Source of the DNA: JBOGGN01 sp050744165
GTDB lineage: Bacteria > Actinomycetota > Acidimicrobiia > Acidimicrobiales > Palsa-688
NCBI GenBank assembly: GCA_050744165.1
Contig: JBOGGN010000230.1
Coordinates: 1-15,190, forward strand
Direction of reading: 5' to 3'
DNA: 15,190 nucleotides
The position numbers and the translations under genes were made by a program. This document shows, in pieces, positions 1 to 8,201 of this stretch. Within the stretch, counting starts at the first letter, position 1. Each line of letters starts with the position of its first letter. The notes under the pieces were generated by a model that was not told the origin of the DNA, made no database searches, and was given only the letters and a program-made list of their open reading frames with translations.

Positions 1-107
1 GCGGCGGGCCGGCGGCCGGATGCGACAGGTGACGAGACAGGACGGGCCCCGTTCGGCAGCGGCGTCGTCGGCAAACTGAAGCGGTCGACACCCCAGCCCT
101 TCGTCAA

Positions 108-145
108 CTTGACCGCGTTTGGTGATCTTGGTCGCGGCCGATGGA
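108..145 (-). repeat. Inverted copies of the 19-bp repeat
   Basis: Positions 108-126 are close to the reverse complement of the 19-bp unit: CTTGACCGCGTTTGGTGA against the expected CTTGGCCGCGTTTGGTGA. A second, more degenerate copy follows at about 127-145, beginning CTTGGTCGCGGCC. These inverted units face the direct array at 172-304 and could form a large cruciform or RNA hairpin with any array unit. Confidence 0.8.
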
Positions 146-171
146 CCTACACAACCGTTTCGCATCCCAGG

Positions 172-304
172 TTCACCAAACGCGGCCAGGTTCACCGAAC
201 GCGGCCAGGTTCACCAAACGCGGCCAAGTTCACCGAACGCGGCCAAGTTCACCGAACGCGGCCAAGCTCACCGAACGCGGCCGAGCTCACCGAACGCGGC
301 CGAG
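172..304 (+). repeat. Seven-copy 19-bp tandem repeat
   Basis: Seven head-to-tail copies of a 19-bp unit, approximately TTCACCGAACGCGGCCAAG, start at 172, 191, 210, 229, 248, 267 and 286. Copies differ only at a few positions: CCAAA or CCGAA, CCAGG, CCAAG or CCGAG, and TTC or CTC at the start. There are no spacers. Three units equal 57 nt, so any frame without a stop in the unit stays open, which explains the long spurious reading frames here. Function unknown. Confidence 0.95.
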
Positions 305-662
305 TTGATCTCGACTGGTCGCGAAGCCGGGCTCGACGAACGTTCGACGCACCGCCACGCGACCGAAGTGTGGGCCGCGCTGCGGATTTAGGAAACCAAC
401 ACCACCCTGGCGGTGGTCGCCCGGGCCTCGCGTGCCCGGCAGGCGGCGGCGGGCAGGAGGCGGCGGCGGGCAGGAGGCGGCGGGCGGCCAGCTCGACCAT
501 GGCCCGTTCCGCCAGCGCAGACCGCCGGGCAAGCAGGCCACCCAGGCGCCTACCGCCTGCGGTGACGGCGCCGAGGAGAGCTCAGGGGCGATCGCGAGTG
601 TGGCAACTAGGGTTGCCGGGTAAGACGGGGACGCCAGCCCTTCCTGACTTGAGGTGCCGTAC

Positions 663-1007
663 GTGGAAACGTTCTTATGCGAGGTCGCCGACACAGCCGA
701 GGAGGTCGCTGCCGAACAACACCAAGTTGCGCGCCAAGCCCGGTCTCTGCAACGGGCTCATGACCGAGGCATCGCCTGGGGAGACCTCCTTGATCGACAC
801 GGGGCCGGGGCAGGCCTCCTCGGACGGCTACGCGAGAGCAGGCGCAAGTTGGGGACGGCCACCGCTCGCCTCAGTCAAGGTCTCGCCGAGCGGTTGAGCT
901 TGGAGGGCCATTCTCAACGGGCGATAGCACGGCACCTGGGAGTCACCCATCAGCGGATATCGGCGATGCTCAACCGGCGGGTTCATCCCGGCGATCGTCA
1001 GCCCTAG
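663..1007 (+). CDS. Small helix-turn-helix protein
   Basis: The protein is about 114 residues. The middle (roughly residues 15-75) is rich in Ala, Glu, Gln and Arg and probably helical. The C-terminal segment (about residues 80-106) reads like a sigma-70 region-4 or resolvase-type helix-turn-helix: SQRAIARHLGVTHQRISAML, with the usual A-hydrophobic-LGVT...IS spacing. GTG at 663 is chosen because GAGG at 651-654 lies 8 nt upstream. The GTG at 654 has no comparable ribosome binding site. The next gene, an anti-sigma kinase, starts 21 nt after this stop, so the two are probably one transcript. Being next to an anti-sigma factor fits a small DNA-binding regulator, but no family could be named. 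An alternative is a degenerate resolvase or transposase C-terminus. Confidence 0.6.
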   Translation: METFLCEVADTAEEVAAEQHQVARQARSLQRAHDRGIAWGDLLDRHGAGAGLLGRLRESRRKLGTATARLSQGLAERLSLEGHSQRAIARHLGVTHQRISAMLNRRVHPGDRQP

Positions 1008-1028
1008 CGGCCCGGAAAGGGCAATCCA

Positions 1029-1466
1029 GTGCATGTCGATGTGTCCTTCTGCATGCCGCGCGACGCAGAGACGGTTTCGCTCGTTCGCGCCGCGGCCGGC
1101 GAGTTTCTGCGATCGTTTGGGGTCGAATCCGAGTGCCTCGAGGACATCCGGCTGGCGGTGAGCGAGGCCTGCACCAACGTGGTCCAGCACGCCCGCGCTG
1201 GTGACGAGTACGAAGTTCGGGTCCATCTCGACGAGTATGCCTGCACCATCCAGGTGCGCAACGTTGGCAGCGGATTCGACGCCGGCACACTTGAGGGCGC
1301 GCCGCTCGACCCGATGTCCTCTCGGGGCCGTGGCGTGGTGATCATGCGCGCCGTCATGGACACCGTCGGATTTGAGTCCGAGCCGGAGTTGGGCACCATC
1401 GTCCACCTGGTGCGGGACCTCGATGTGGTACCGGACAGTCCGCTCGTCCGGCTTCGGCGCCCCTAG
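1029..1466 (+). CDS. Anti-sigma factor / serine kinase (RsbW/SpoIIAB-like ATPase)
   Basis: A 145-residue single-domain GHKL ATPase (HATPase_c_2) of the size usual for SpoIIAB/RsbW-type anti-sigma factors. These bind a sigma factor and are released when they phosphorylate or bind an anti-anti-sigma protein. The N box is clear (E46 and N50 in SEACTN). The G1 box is NVGSG (78-82), where Asn replaces the usual Asp, and the G2 box is RGRG (99-102) before a hydrophobic helix. The Asp-to-Asn change may alter ATP binding. The GTG start has GGAAAGG about 8 nt upstream. It follows the small helix-turn-helix gene by 21 nt and converges on marR. No sigma factor or STAS antagonist is visible in the window, so the partner is unknown. 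Confidence 0.85.
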   Translation: MHVDVSFCMPRDAETVSLVRAAAGEFLRSFGVESECLEDIRLAVSEACTNVVQHARAGDEYEVRVHLDEYACTIQVRNVGSGFDAGTLEGAPLDPMSSRGRGVVIMRAVMDTVGFESEPELGTIVHLVRDLDVVPDSPLVRLRRP

Positions 1467-1537
1467 CCCCCGAAATCGCGATGGTGGATCGACTGGGGAA
1501 TTTCCCAACGGCCGTGCTGCTCACCCCGCATGGCGCG

Positions 1538-1987
1538 TCAGCGGAAATCTTCGATAAAGCGGTTGACCATCTCCGCCAGTGCCGTGATCTCGCCGACCTT
1601 CCAGTGGGCCAGGACCTCGCCCATGCGTTCCCTGACGACTGCCGCCTCCCGCTCGAGCGTCGCTCGGCCGACGGCGGTGACGACGAGCGCGTTTCCTCGG
1701 CGGCCGGGGCGCTCGGCTTGGCGACCCAGATAGCCGGTTGCCTCGAGCTGGTTGAGTTGGCGCGAGACGGTCGACTTGTCCAGCCCGAAGAGGGCCACCA
1801 GGTCCGCCGCCCGGGTGCCGGGGACCGCCTCGATCTCGGCCAAGAAGGTGTAGCCCACGAGCGACAGCTCTGGATGCAAGGTGCCGGCGAGTTCGGAACG
1901 GCGGCGCATCAGGAGGGTCACGGCTTTGTACAGGCCGTCGATGGCCAAGGGGCGATCGACAGGGGGTCGGGAGCCGCTCCGTTGCAT
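1538..1987 (-). CDS. MarR-family transcriptional regulator
   Basis: A 149-residue winged-helix repressor of ordinary MarR length. N-terminal helices (about 15-50) form the dimer interface. The recognition helix lies in the segment AADLVALFGLDKSTVSRQL (about residues 59-77), followed by a wing with ERPGRRGNALVV (about 91-102), then C-terminal dimerisation helices. It lies 71 nt downstream of the UvrA-like ATPase gene on the same strand, so it could be co-transcribed with it or driven by its own promoter. A candidate operator overlaps its own start codon, suggesting autoregulation. MarR proteins usually respond to phenolics, drugs or oxidants; the ligand cannot be told here. The pairing with a resistance-type ATPase suggests it controls that gene. 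Confidence 0.9.
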   Translation of the reverse strand: MQRSGSRPPVDRPLAIDGLYKAVTLLMRRRSELAGTLHPELSLVGYTFLAEIEAVPGTRAADLVALFGLDKSTVSRQLNQLEATGYLGRQAERPGRRGNALVVTAVGRATLEREAAVVRERMGEVLAHWKVGEITALAEMVNRFIEDFR

Positions 1988-1995
1988 TCTACAAC
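1981..1995. promoter_or_regulatory. Candidate MarR operator over the marR start
   Basis: GTTGCATTCTACAAC is an imperfect 15-bp dyad: five of seven half-site pairs match, with TTG...CAA arms as in many MarR/OhrR sites. It covers the marR ATG (1985-1987, minus strand), where a bound repressor would block transcription or initiation. No Shine-Dalgarno is obvious upstream, so a leaderless transcript is possible. Confidence 0.35.
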
Positions 1996-2058
1996 TCTAC
2001 GACGACGGGTTCGGCGTTGGCGTCACCGGGTCGCCAAAGCGACGGCCGAGGTGGGCGG

Positions 2059-4446
<2,388 letters not shown>

Positions 4447-4464
4447 GTTTCTACGTCTCTCCAT

Positions 4465-4512
4465 ATGGTCGGGAAGCGGAATGGTCGGGAAGCGGAATGG
4501 TCGGGAAGCGGA
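4465..4512. repeat. Three-copy 16-bp tandem repeat
   Basis: ATGGTCGGGAAGCGGA occurs three times without change at 4465, 4481 and 4497. It fills half of the gap between the VOC stop (4549) and the UvrA-like start (4446), that is, the 5' leader or promoter region of the ATPase gene. Exact copies imply recent slippage. Confidence 0.95.
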
Positions 4513-4548
4513 GTCGGGGTTTGGCTGGCGGGCGGTGCAGGCCGCGGG

Positions 4549-4947
4549 TCAGGCCTGGGAGATGCGAACGAGGTTGCCCGAGGGGTCGCGAAAGGCGCAG
4601 TCGCGGGCGCCCCAAGGTTGGGACGTCGGTTCCTGGAGCACCTCGGCGCCCGACGCCCGAACCTTTTCGAAGGTGGCATCGAGGTCGTCGGAGCGAAAGA
4701 TCGCGGCCTGCAGCGACCCCAGCGTCACAAGCGACAGGAGGGCATCGCCCTCGGCCTGGGACCGGCCGCCATGCGGCTGGGAGAGCACGATCTGAACGTC
4801 CTGGCCTGGGGCCCCCACGGTGACCCAACGGAAACCGCCGGCCGACACGTCGTTGCGGACCTCGAGGCCGAGGGCGTCCCGGTAGAAGCCGAGGGCCGCG
4901 TCAGGGTCATGGACCGGGATGAACATGGTGGAGACGGTGATTGCCAT
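4549..4947 (-). CDS. VOC-superfamily protein (glyoxalase/bleomycin-resistance fold)
   Basis: 132 residues, one complete VOC unit made of two beta-alpha-beta-beta-beta modules. The N-terminal module has the typical VHDPDAALGFYRDALGLEV (about 12-30). The C-terminal module has a helix (DLDATFEKVRASGAEV, about 88-103) and the strand FRDPSGNLVRISQ at the end. The position near the C-terminus that is often a metal-binding Glu in metalloenzyme members is not evident, so catalysis is uncertain. Members bind or modify small molecules, including bleomycin-type drugs, glutathione adducts and catechols. An AraC regulator lies upstream on the same strand (135-nt gap), a common pairing for this small VOC type. 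The UvrA-like gene follows 102 nt downstream, so one transcript is possible. Substrate unknown. Confidence 0.88.
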   Translation of the reverse strand: MAITVSTMFIPVHDPDAALGFYRDALGLEVRNDVSAGGFRWVTVGAPGQDVQIVLSQPHGGRSQAEGDALLSLVTLGSLQAAIFRSDDLDATFEKVRASGAEVLQEPTSQPWGARDCAFRDPSGNLVRISQA

Positions 4948-5069
4948 GCGACGAATGTACGGTCGCCGCCCCGCTCGCCACTTCTCCGATCCTGCTCGAT
5001 GGGACTCGGTTGGCTGGGCCCTGATCGAGGCCCGGGCCGGGCTCGGGTCTCGCTCCGGCCGGGGTCCGT

Positions 5070-5089
5070 CAGACCTCAGACCTCAGACC
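5070..5089. repeat. Short 7-bp repeat at the end of the AraC gene
   Basis: CAGACCT occurs almost three times in tandem (5070, 5077, 5084) and overlaps the AraC stop codon (5083-5085). It lies inside a longer 7-bp inverted repeat, GGTCTCG (5046-5052) and CGAGACC (5089-5095). The arrangement could form a weak stem downstream of the AraC gene, but there is no T-run. Confidence 0.5.
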
Positions 5090-5493
5090 GAGACCGGGAA
5101 CCGCCTGGGGCGCGTCGCCACCATGGTCACGCATGCTGGGACTACCTCGAGATCGGTGTGGTCGTGGGCTCGGTACTGCGACGGCGTCTCACCGACGATC
5201 TCGGTAAAGCGCGAGCTGAACGAGCCGAGTGAGGTGCACCCGACAGCGAAACAGGTATCGGTGACCGACATCCCTTGGCGTAGGAACGCCTTGGCCCGCT
5301 CGACTCGCCGCGTCATCAGGTAGGAGTACGGCGTTTCGCCGTAAGCGGCCCGGAACTTACGTGAGAAGTGGGCAGGCGACATCAGCGCCGTTCGCGCCAT
5401 GGCGGGGACGTCCAGGGGCTGCGAGTAGTCGCGGTCCATCAGGTCGCGCGCCCGGCGCAGGCACACGAGGTCGGCGATCTCCTCTTGGGTCAC
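5083..5493 (-). CDS. AraC-family transcriptional regulator (DNA-binding domain only)
   Basis: 136 residues, essentially only the double helix-turn-helix AraC/XylS domain. The first HTH is PLDVPAMARTALMSPAHFSR (about residues 25-44). The second runs from SVTDTCFAVGCTSLGSFSSR to FTEIVGETPSQYR, the family's C-terminal signature. There is no ligand-binding domain. GTG at 5493 (VTQEEIADLV...) is chosen because homologues as I know them begin at this point and the upstream codons (AGA, TCT, ATT) look non-coding. A longer GTG start at 5574 (163 residues) is open but also lacks a good ribosome binding site; GAGG lies only 2 nt before the chosen start. It probably controls the VOC gene 135 nt downstream. 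Start uncertain, family certain. Confidence 0.85.
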   Translation of the reverse strand: MTQEEIADLVCLRRARDLMDRDYSQPLDVPAMARTALMSPAHFSRKFRAAYGETPYSYLMTRRVERAKAFLRQGMSVTDTCFAVGCTSLGSFSSRFTEIVGETPSQYRAHDHTDLEVVPACVTMVATRPRRFPVSV

Positions 5494-5733
5494 GGCCTCG
5501 ACAGTAGGCCACCGTTCCTGCCGATCGGCGAGCGCGGTGGTGAGCCGAACGCACACACCAATAGATCTTGGCACGAAAAGGGCTTGACCGCCTTGCGTTT
5601 CGTCGGGAAGCCTTGGTCCTCATGCCGTTCCCTTAGGCCTGATTTCTATCCGGTAATCCGAAGCGTCTCGCCCCTCGAGGGTGGATCGCTTGGGCGCGCT
5701 CGACCAGCCCTCTTCGTGGGCCCCGAGGGCCTC

Positions 5734-5769
5734 CCTCTCACTCGATCCCTGTCCGGTTCGAGTGAGAGG
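5734..5769. repeat. Perfect 12-bp inverted repeat
   Basis: CCTCTCACTCGA (5734-5745) and TCGAGTGAGAGG (5758-5769) are exact reverse complements separated by 12 nt. A strong stem-loop is expected from either strand. No U-tract follows on either side, so a factor-independent terminator is not well supported. It sits exactly at the upstream edge of the methyltransferase-like fragment and downstream of the oxidase-like gene on the minus strand. Confidence 0.85.
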
Positions 5770-5955
5770 AGACCAAAATCTCACGGAAAAAGGCGCCGCT
5801 TGTCGCGCTCAGAGACCTGCTGCCGCGGGTGGCTCCTGGTGATGGCGACCCCGTCAAGCTGATCACGATGGATCTGTCCTACTTGGCGGTGGCTGAGGCC
5901 GTGCCACAGCTCCGGCCGCTTCTCCTCGCCCCCGGGGCGATGCTCCTGATGGTGA
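5766..5955 (+). pseudogene. Fragment resembling an FtsJ/TlyA-like methyltransferase
   Basis: One plus-strand frame, open from just after a TGA at 5763, reads RKKAPLVALRDLLPRV, a short loop, then VKLITMDLSYLAVAEAVPQL and RPLLLAPGAMLLMV. The pattern hydrophobic-DLSY/F-L-A-hydrophobic-x-x-VPQL, then a beta strand before an expected KP, matches the middle of FtsJ/TlyA-like SAM-dependent methyltransferases. After LLMV the similarity stops: the usual KP catalytic region is missing and the frame runs on antisense to the next gene. No N-terminal S4 domain or SAM motif is visible upstream. I read this as a short relic of about 60 codons. The family call is from remembered motifs and could be wrong. 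Confidence 0.4.
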
Positions 5956-5971
5956 GGTCCGCCGGTGCACC

Positions 5972-6421
5972 TCAGCGGGGGGGCGGGTCCGGCAACGACG
6001 GCCCCACACGCCGCCATGTCTGGCGGGTGATGCCGCCAGGGCCCATGCTCATCACCACGGCTGACTCGGGCTCCACCCTGACGAAGACCAACTGCGGGTT
6101 GGCCGGAGAACCCCAGAAGGCCGCCAAATCGAAGGGGAACAGCCCGGATTCCCAAAGCCGCCGCTTCTCCGCTTCGTCGGCGATCAGGACGACCCGCCCG
6201 GACAGGTAGATCTCGGCCCGAGGCTGCCACATCAACGCCGCTCGCGGGTTGGAGGCCAGGTTGCGGGCCTTTTGGGAGGTCGTTGTGGTGGCGAACCAAA
6301 GGACCTCGCCCTCGACCGCCGGGGACACCACCGACACGTGGGGTCGGCCGGTTATTGAGGAGGTGGCCAGGTGAGCCAATCCCGCCCCGTCGAGGAAACC
6401 GACGACGTCGTGCCATTCCAT
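5972..6421 (-). CDS. Pyridoxamine 5'-phosphate oxidase-like flavin/F420-type protein
   Basis: 149 residues with a split-barrel FMN-binding fold of the PNPOx-like superfamily. The order is an N-terminal helix, LAHLATSSITGRPHVSVVSP (about 15-34), the strand EVLWFATTTTSQKARNLASNPRAAL (start about residue 39), and a barrel strand with YLSGRVVLI (about 71-79). Residues S/T and K in TSQKARNL are where the flavin or F420 phosphate is usually bound. Members of this size in actinobacteria include F420-dependent reductases and general-stress proteins; the cofactor and substrate cannot be assigned. The C-terminus ends in a proline-rich tail. It is divergent from the argS relic, with 46 nt between their starts. 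There is no clear ribosome binding site, so translation may be leaderless. Confidence 0.8.
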   Translation of the reverse strand: MEWHDVVGFLDGAGLAHLATSSITGRPHVSVVSPAVEGEVLWFATTTTSQKARNLASNPRAALMWQPRAEIYLSGRVVLIADEAEKRRLWESGLFPFDLAAFWGSPANPQLVFVRVEPESAVVMSMGPGGITRQTWRRVGPSLPDPPPR

Positions 6422-6467
6422 GGTCGAATATCGTACGACACACCAAGCACGACGAGCTAGAGAAAGT
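6422..6467. promoter_or_regulatory. Divergent promoter region
   Basis: This 46-bp gap between the oxidase-like gene (-) and the argS relic (+) must hold both promoters if both are transcribed. It includes the 8-bp palindrome TCGTACGA at 6431-6438 and an AT-richer stretch (GAATATCGTA). No consensus boxes can be assigned with confidence. Confidence 0.3.
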
Positions 6468-7148
6468 ATGTCGAACCTAGAGAAGTTACTGACCCAGCGT
6501 TTGGCCGAAGCGTTTCGTCAGGTCGCGGGCACGGCGGTCGATCCTCTGGTCCACCGTTCTCGCCGAGCTGACTACCAAGCCGACGGCGCGTTGGCTCTTG
6601 GACGCCAGCTCGGCCGCAGCCCGGGTGTTATCGCTTCGGAGGTGCTGAGCCAAGCTCACCTGTCTGACATCTGCGTTGTCGCCGAGTCCGCTGCGCCAGG
6701 ATTCATCAACCTTACGATGTCAGACGACTTTCTCGACGAACAGGTCACGCTGATGGTGGCTGACGAGAGGCTCGGAGTGGCTATCGGCCCGCAGCCGGAG
6801 GTCGTCGTGGTCGACTACTCCGGGCCCAACGCGGCGAAGGAAATGCACGTCGGGCATCTACACACCGATCCGATACGCGTCGGTGCGCCATCTGAACGAA
6901 GGCTGGTCCTCGAACTTCTTGCTTTTGAGGGCGTGATTGATCAGGTCGAAGAGACCCTCGAGCCGCACAGGCTCTGCGGATACCTGTACTCGTTGGCCAA
7001 TGCCTTTACCGGCTTCTACGAGAACTGTCCGGTGCTGAAGTCTCATGGCGACCTGCGGTCGAGTCGTCTCGCGCTTTGCCGCGTCACGGCGCGGACGCTC
7101 GCCCTCGGTCTTGACTTATTGGGCATCGCCGCCCCCGATCGCATGTGA
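6468..7148 (+). CDS. Arginyl-tRNA synthetase relic with large in-frame internal deletion
   Basis: 226 residues where ArgRS is about 550-590. Residues 1-105 match the ArgRS N-terminal (Add-1) tRNA-binding domain, including DYQADGALALGRQLG and APGFINL. Residues 112-131 are the start of the catalytic domain with VVVDYSGPNAAKEMHVGHL, containing the class I HVGH signature (127-130). The sequence then jumps directly to the C-terminal anticodon-binding (DALR) domain: ERRLVLELLAF, PHRLCGYLYSLANAFTGFYE, ending LGLDLLGIAAPDRM like full ArgRS. About 350 residues are missing, covering the rest of the Rossmann fold and the KMSKS-equivalent loop, so aminoacylation is not expected. The junction is near residues 131-135 and stays in frame, with no stops. 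ATG at 6468 is chosen because the domain begins there; its ribosome binding site (AGAGAAAG) is weak. It may be a pseudogene, an assembly artefact, or a retained tRNA-binding mini-protein. Confidence 0.85.
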   Translation: MSNLEKLLTQRLAEAFRQVAGTAVDPLVHRSRRADYQADGALALGRQLGRSPGVIASEVLSQAHLSDICVVAESAAPGFINLTMSDDFLDEQVTLMVADERLGVAIGPQPEVVVVDYSGPNAAKEMHVGHLHTDPIRVGAPSERRLVLELLAFEGVIDQVEETLEPHRLCGYLYSLANAFTGFYENCPVLKSHGDLRSSRLALCRVTARTLALGLDLLGIAAPDRM

Positions 7149-7188
7149 CGGATGTTTGGGCGTGCAGTCCCACCTTCGTGACCAAAGA

Positions 7189-8133
7189 ATGTTTCCGGTG
7201 AACTCCGAACCAGCGCACCTCGGGCCGTCCCGGCCGGTGATCGCCGAGGTACTCGACCGGCTTGGCGTGGCTCGAACCGCCGTGCGCACGCTGAAGGACG
7301 AGGTCGCTGCCAACAGCAGCTGGCTGGTGGAAACGACCGGCGGCGGCCGGGTGGTGCTGCGCCGTTACCACGAGGGGGCCACGCCAGAGGATCTCGACTA
7401 CGAGCACCAGGTGCTTCGACACCTGACGGCAGCCGGCTGGTGGGTCCCCATTCCCGAGAGCGACCTGATCTCGCACCGAGGCCGGCTGTTCTGCCTAAAC
7501 CGGTGGGTGCCCGGCGGCCCCCTCGCCCCTGAGACCCCGGACCAGCGCCAACGCCGGGGGCGGGATCTGGCCCGCTTGCACCGTGACCTGCGCGACCTCG
7601 GCGGCCGCTTAGGGCAGCGACGTGGTTGGCAGGCCCAGCACGCGGGACCGACGGTGCACACCGGCCTCGACCCCGTCGCCTGTGTCGAGGCGTTCGCGGT
7701 GGCCGACCCGGCGCGGGCCGAATGGGCGGCCGTGGCCATCGCACATGTTGAGCGGCTTCTCCAGGAGGCCGGGGCGGGGGGCCTGCCGACCAGCGTCGTG
7801 CACGGCGACTTCGCAGAGTGGAACGTCCACTACGAGGGCGGTCGGTTGGCGGGCGTCATCGACTTTGGCCTGACCCACCTCGACTCGCGGCCCTACGAGC
7901 TGGCCATCGCCCGCACCTACCGCGCCCCCGAGGCGGCCTCGTCCTACCTAGAGGAGGCGGCGCGGCTTCGGATGCCGTTCACCGAACTCGAGTTGGCATG
8001 CCTCGAACCCATCTATCGGGCGTTCCGCGTCGACATGACGCTCTGGGAGCTCGAGGAAGGGCGCCGTCGCGGCACCTACGACATTGGGATGATCGAGCGC
8101 CAGCTGTCCCGCACCGGCGCGCCGAGGCCCTAG
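7189..8133 (+). CDS. APH-fold phosphotransferase (aminoglycoside/choline/homoserine kinase-like)
   Basis: 314 residues with a protein-kinase-like APH fold. The N-lobe has VVLRRYHEGATPEDLDYEHQ (start about residue 53), in which E follows as the kinase Glu. The catalytic loop is VVHGDFAEWN (about 204-213), giving the HGD...N Brenner motif, and the metal-binding motif is VIDFG (about 223-227). Members phosphorylate hydroxyl groups of small molecules: antibiotics, choline, homoserine, sugars. The specificity is not visible. ATG at 7189 is chosen; the frame stays open upstream to 7045, but that part overlaps the argS relic and does not look coding. It starts 40 nt after the argS relic stop and may share its transcript. 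The stop codon lies inside a 24-bp direct repeat. Confidence 0.85.
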   Translation: MFPVNSEPAHLGPSRPVIAEVLDRLGVARTAVRTLKDEVAANSSWLVETTGGGRVVLRRYHEGATPEDLDYEHQVLRHLTAAGWWVPIPESDLISHRGRLFCLNRWVPGGPLAPETPDQRQRRGRDLARLHRDLRDLGGRLGQRRGWQAQHAGPTVHTGLDPVACVEAFAVADPARAEWAAVAIAHVERLLQEAGAGGLPTSVVHGDFAEWNVHYEGGRLAGVIDFGLTHLDSRPYELAIARTYRAPEAASSYLEEAARLRMPFTELELACLEPIYRAFRVDMTLWELEEGRRRGTYDIGMIERQLSRTGAPRP

Positions 8134-8172
8134 GGCGAGGTGTGGATGCCGGCGCGCCGAGGCCCTAGGGCG
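8114..8172. repeat. 24-bp direct repeat spanning the kinase stop codon
   Basis: The same 24-bp sequence occurs at 8114-8137 and 8149-8172, 35 bp apart, starting CCGGCGCGCC and ending CCCTAGGGCG. The first copy contains the stop codon of the kinase gene. Each copy contains the palindromes GGCGCGCC and CCCTAGGG. Identity of the copies implies a recent local duplication in the intergenic gap between convergent genes. Confidence 0.95.
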
Positions 8173-8201
8173 CCGAGCCCGGCACCCGCCGCTCTAGCTG
8201 C

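Larger units (their letters stand above)
1..662. other. Non-coding region with repeats, no gene recognised
   Basis: No open frame here has protein-like composition. The frames that stay open are translations of a 19-bp tandem repeat and of GC-rich low-complexity DNA. Besides the repeat array (listed separately) it holds a 17-bp GC-rich repeat of about three copies around 440-487. It also holds three small inverted repeats: ACCACC/GGTGGT at 401-417, CCGGGC/GCCCGG at 421-439 and GGCAAC/GTTGCC at 602-617. The last lies about 45 nt upstream of the next gene. None has a T-run, so none is called a terminator. Confidence 0.6.

Noticed and set aside
172..304. CRISPR array
   Set aside because: Units are directly adjacent with no spacers and are only 19 bp; no cas genes.
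109..897. 262-residue open frame
   Set aside because: Mostly a translation of the 19-bp repeat (three units make 19 codons), continuing out of frame through the small HTH gene.
1494..1507. Terminator between the convergent anti-sigma and marR genes (TGGGGAATTTCCCA)
   Set aside because: The palindrome would leave only a 4-bp stem around a 6-nt loop and has no T-run.
2014..2040. Terminator between the UvrA-like gene and marR
   Set aside because: A 6-bp stem (TTGGCG/CGCCAA) with a 9-nt loop, but no T-run on the coding strand; too weak to call.
5735..5775. tRNA 3' end or integrase attachment site (GGTTCGAGT...ACCA)
   Set aside because: The T-loop-like string is present, but the flanking bases do not form a T stem and no acceptor partner or D arm lies upstream; it is better explained by the 12-bp inverted repeat.
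5781..6446. 221-residue minus-strand open frame
   Set aside because: It overlaps the oxidase-like gene in another frame and is Arg/Gly/Pro rich without motifs.
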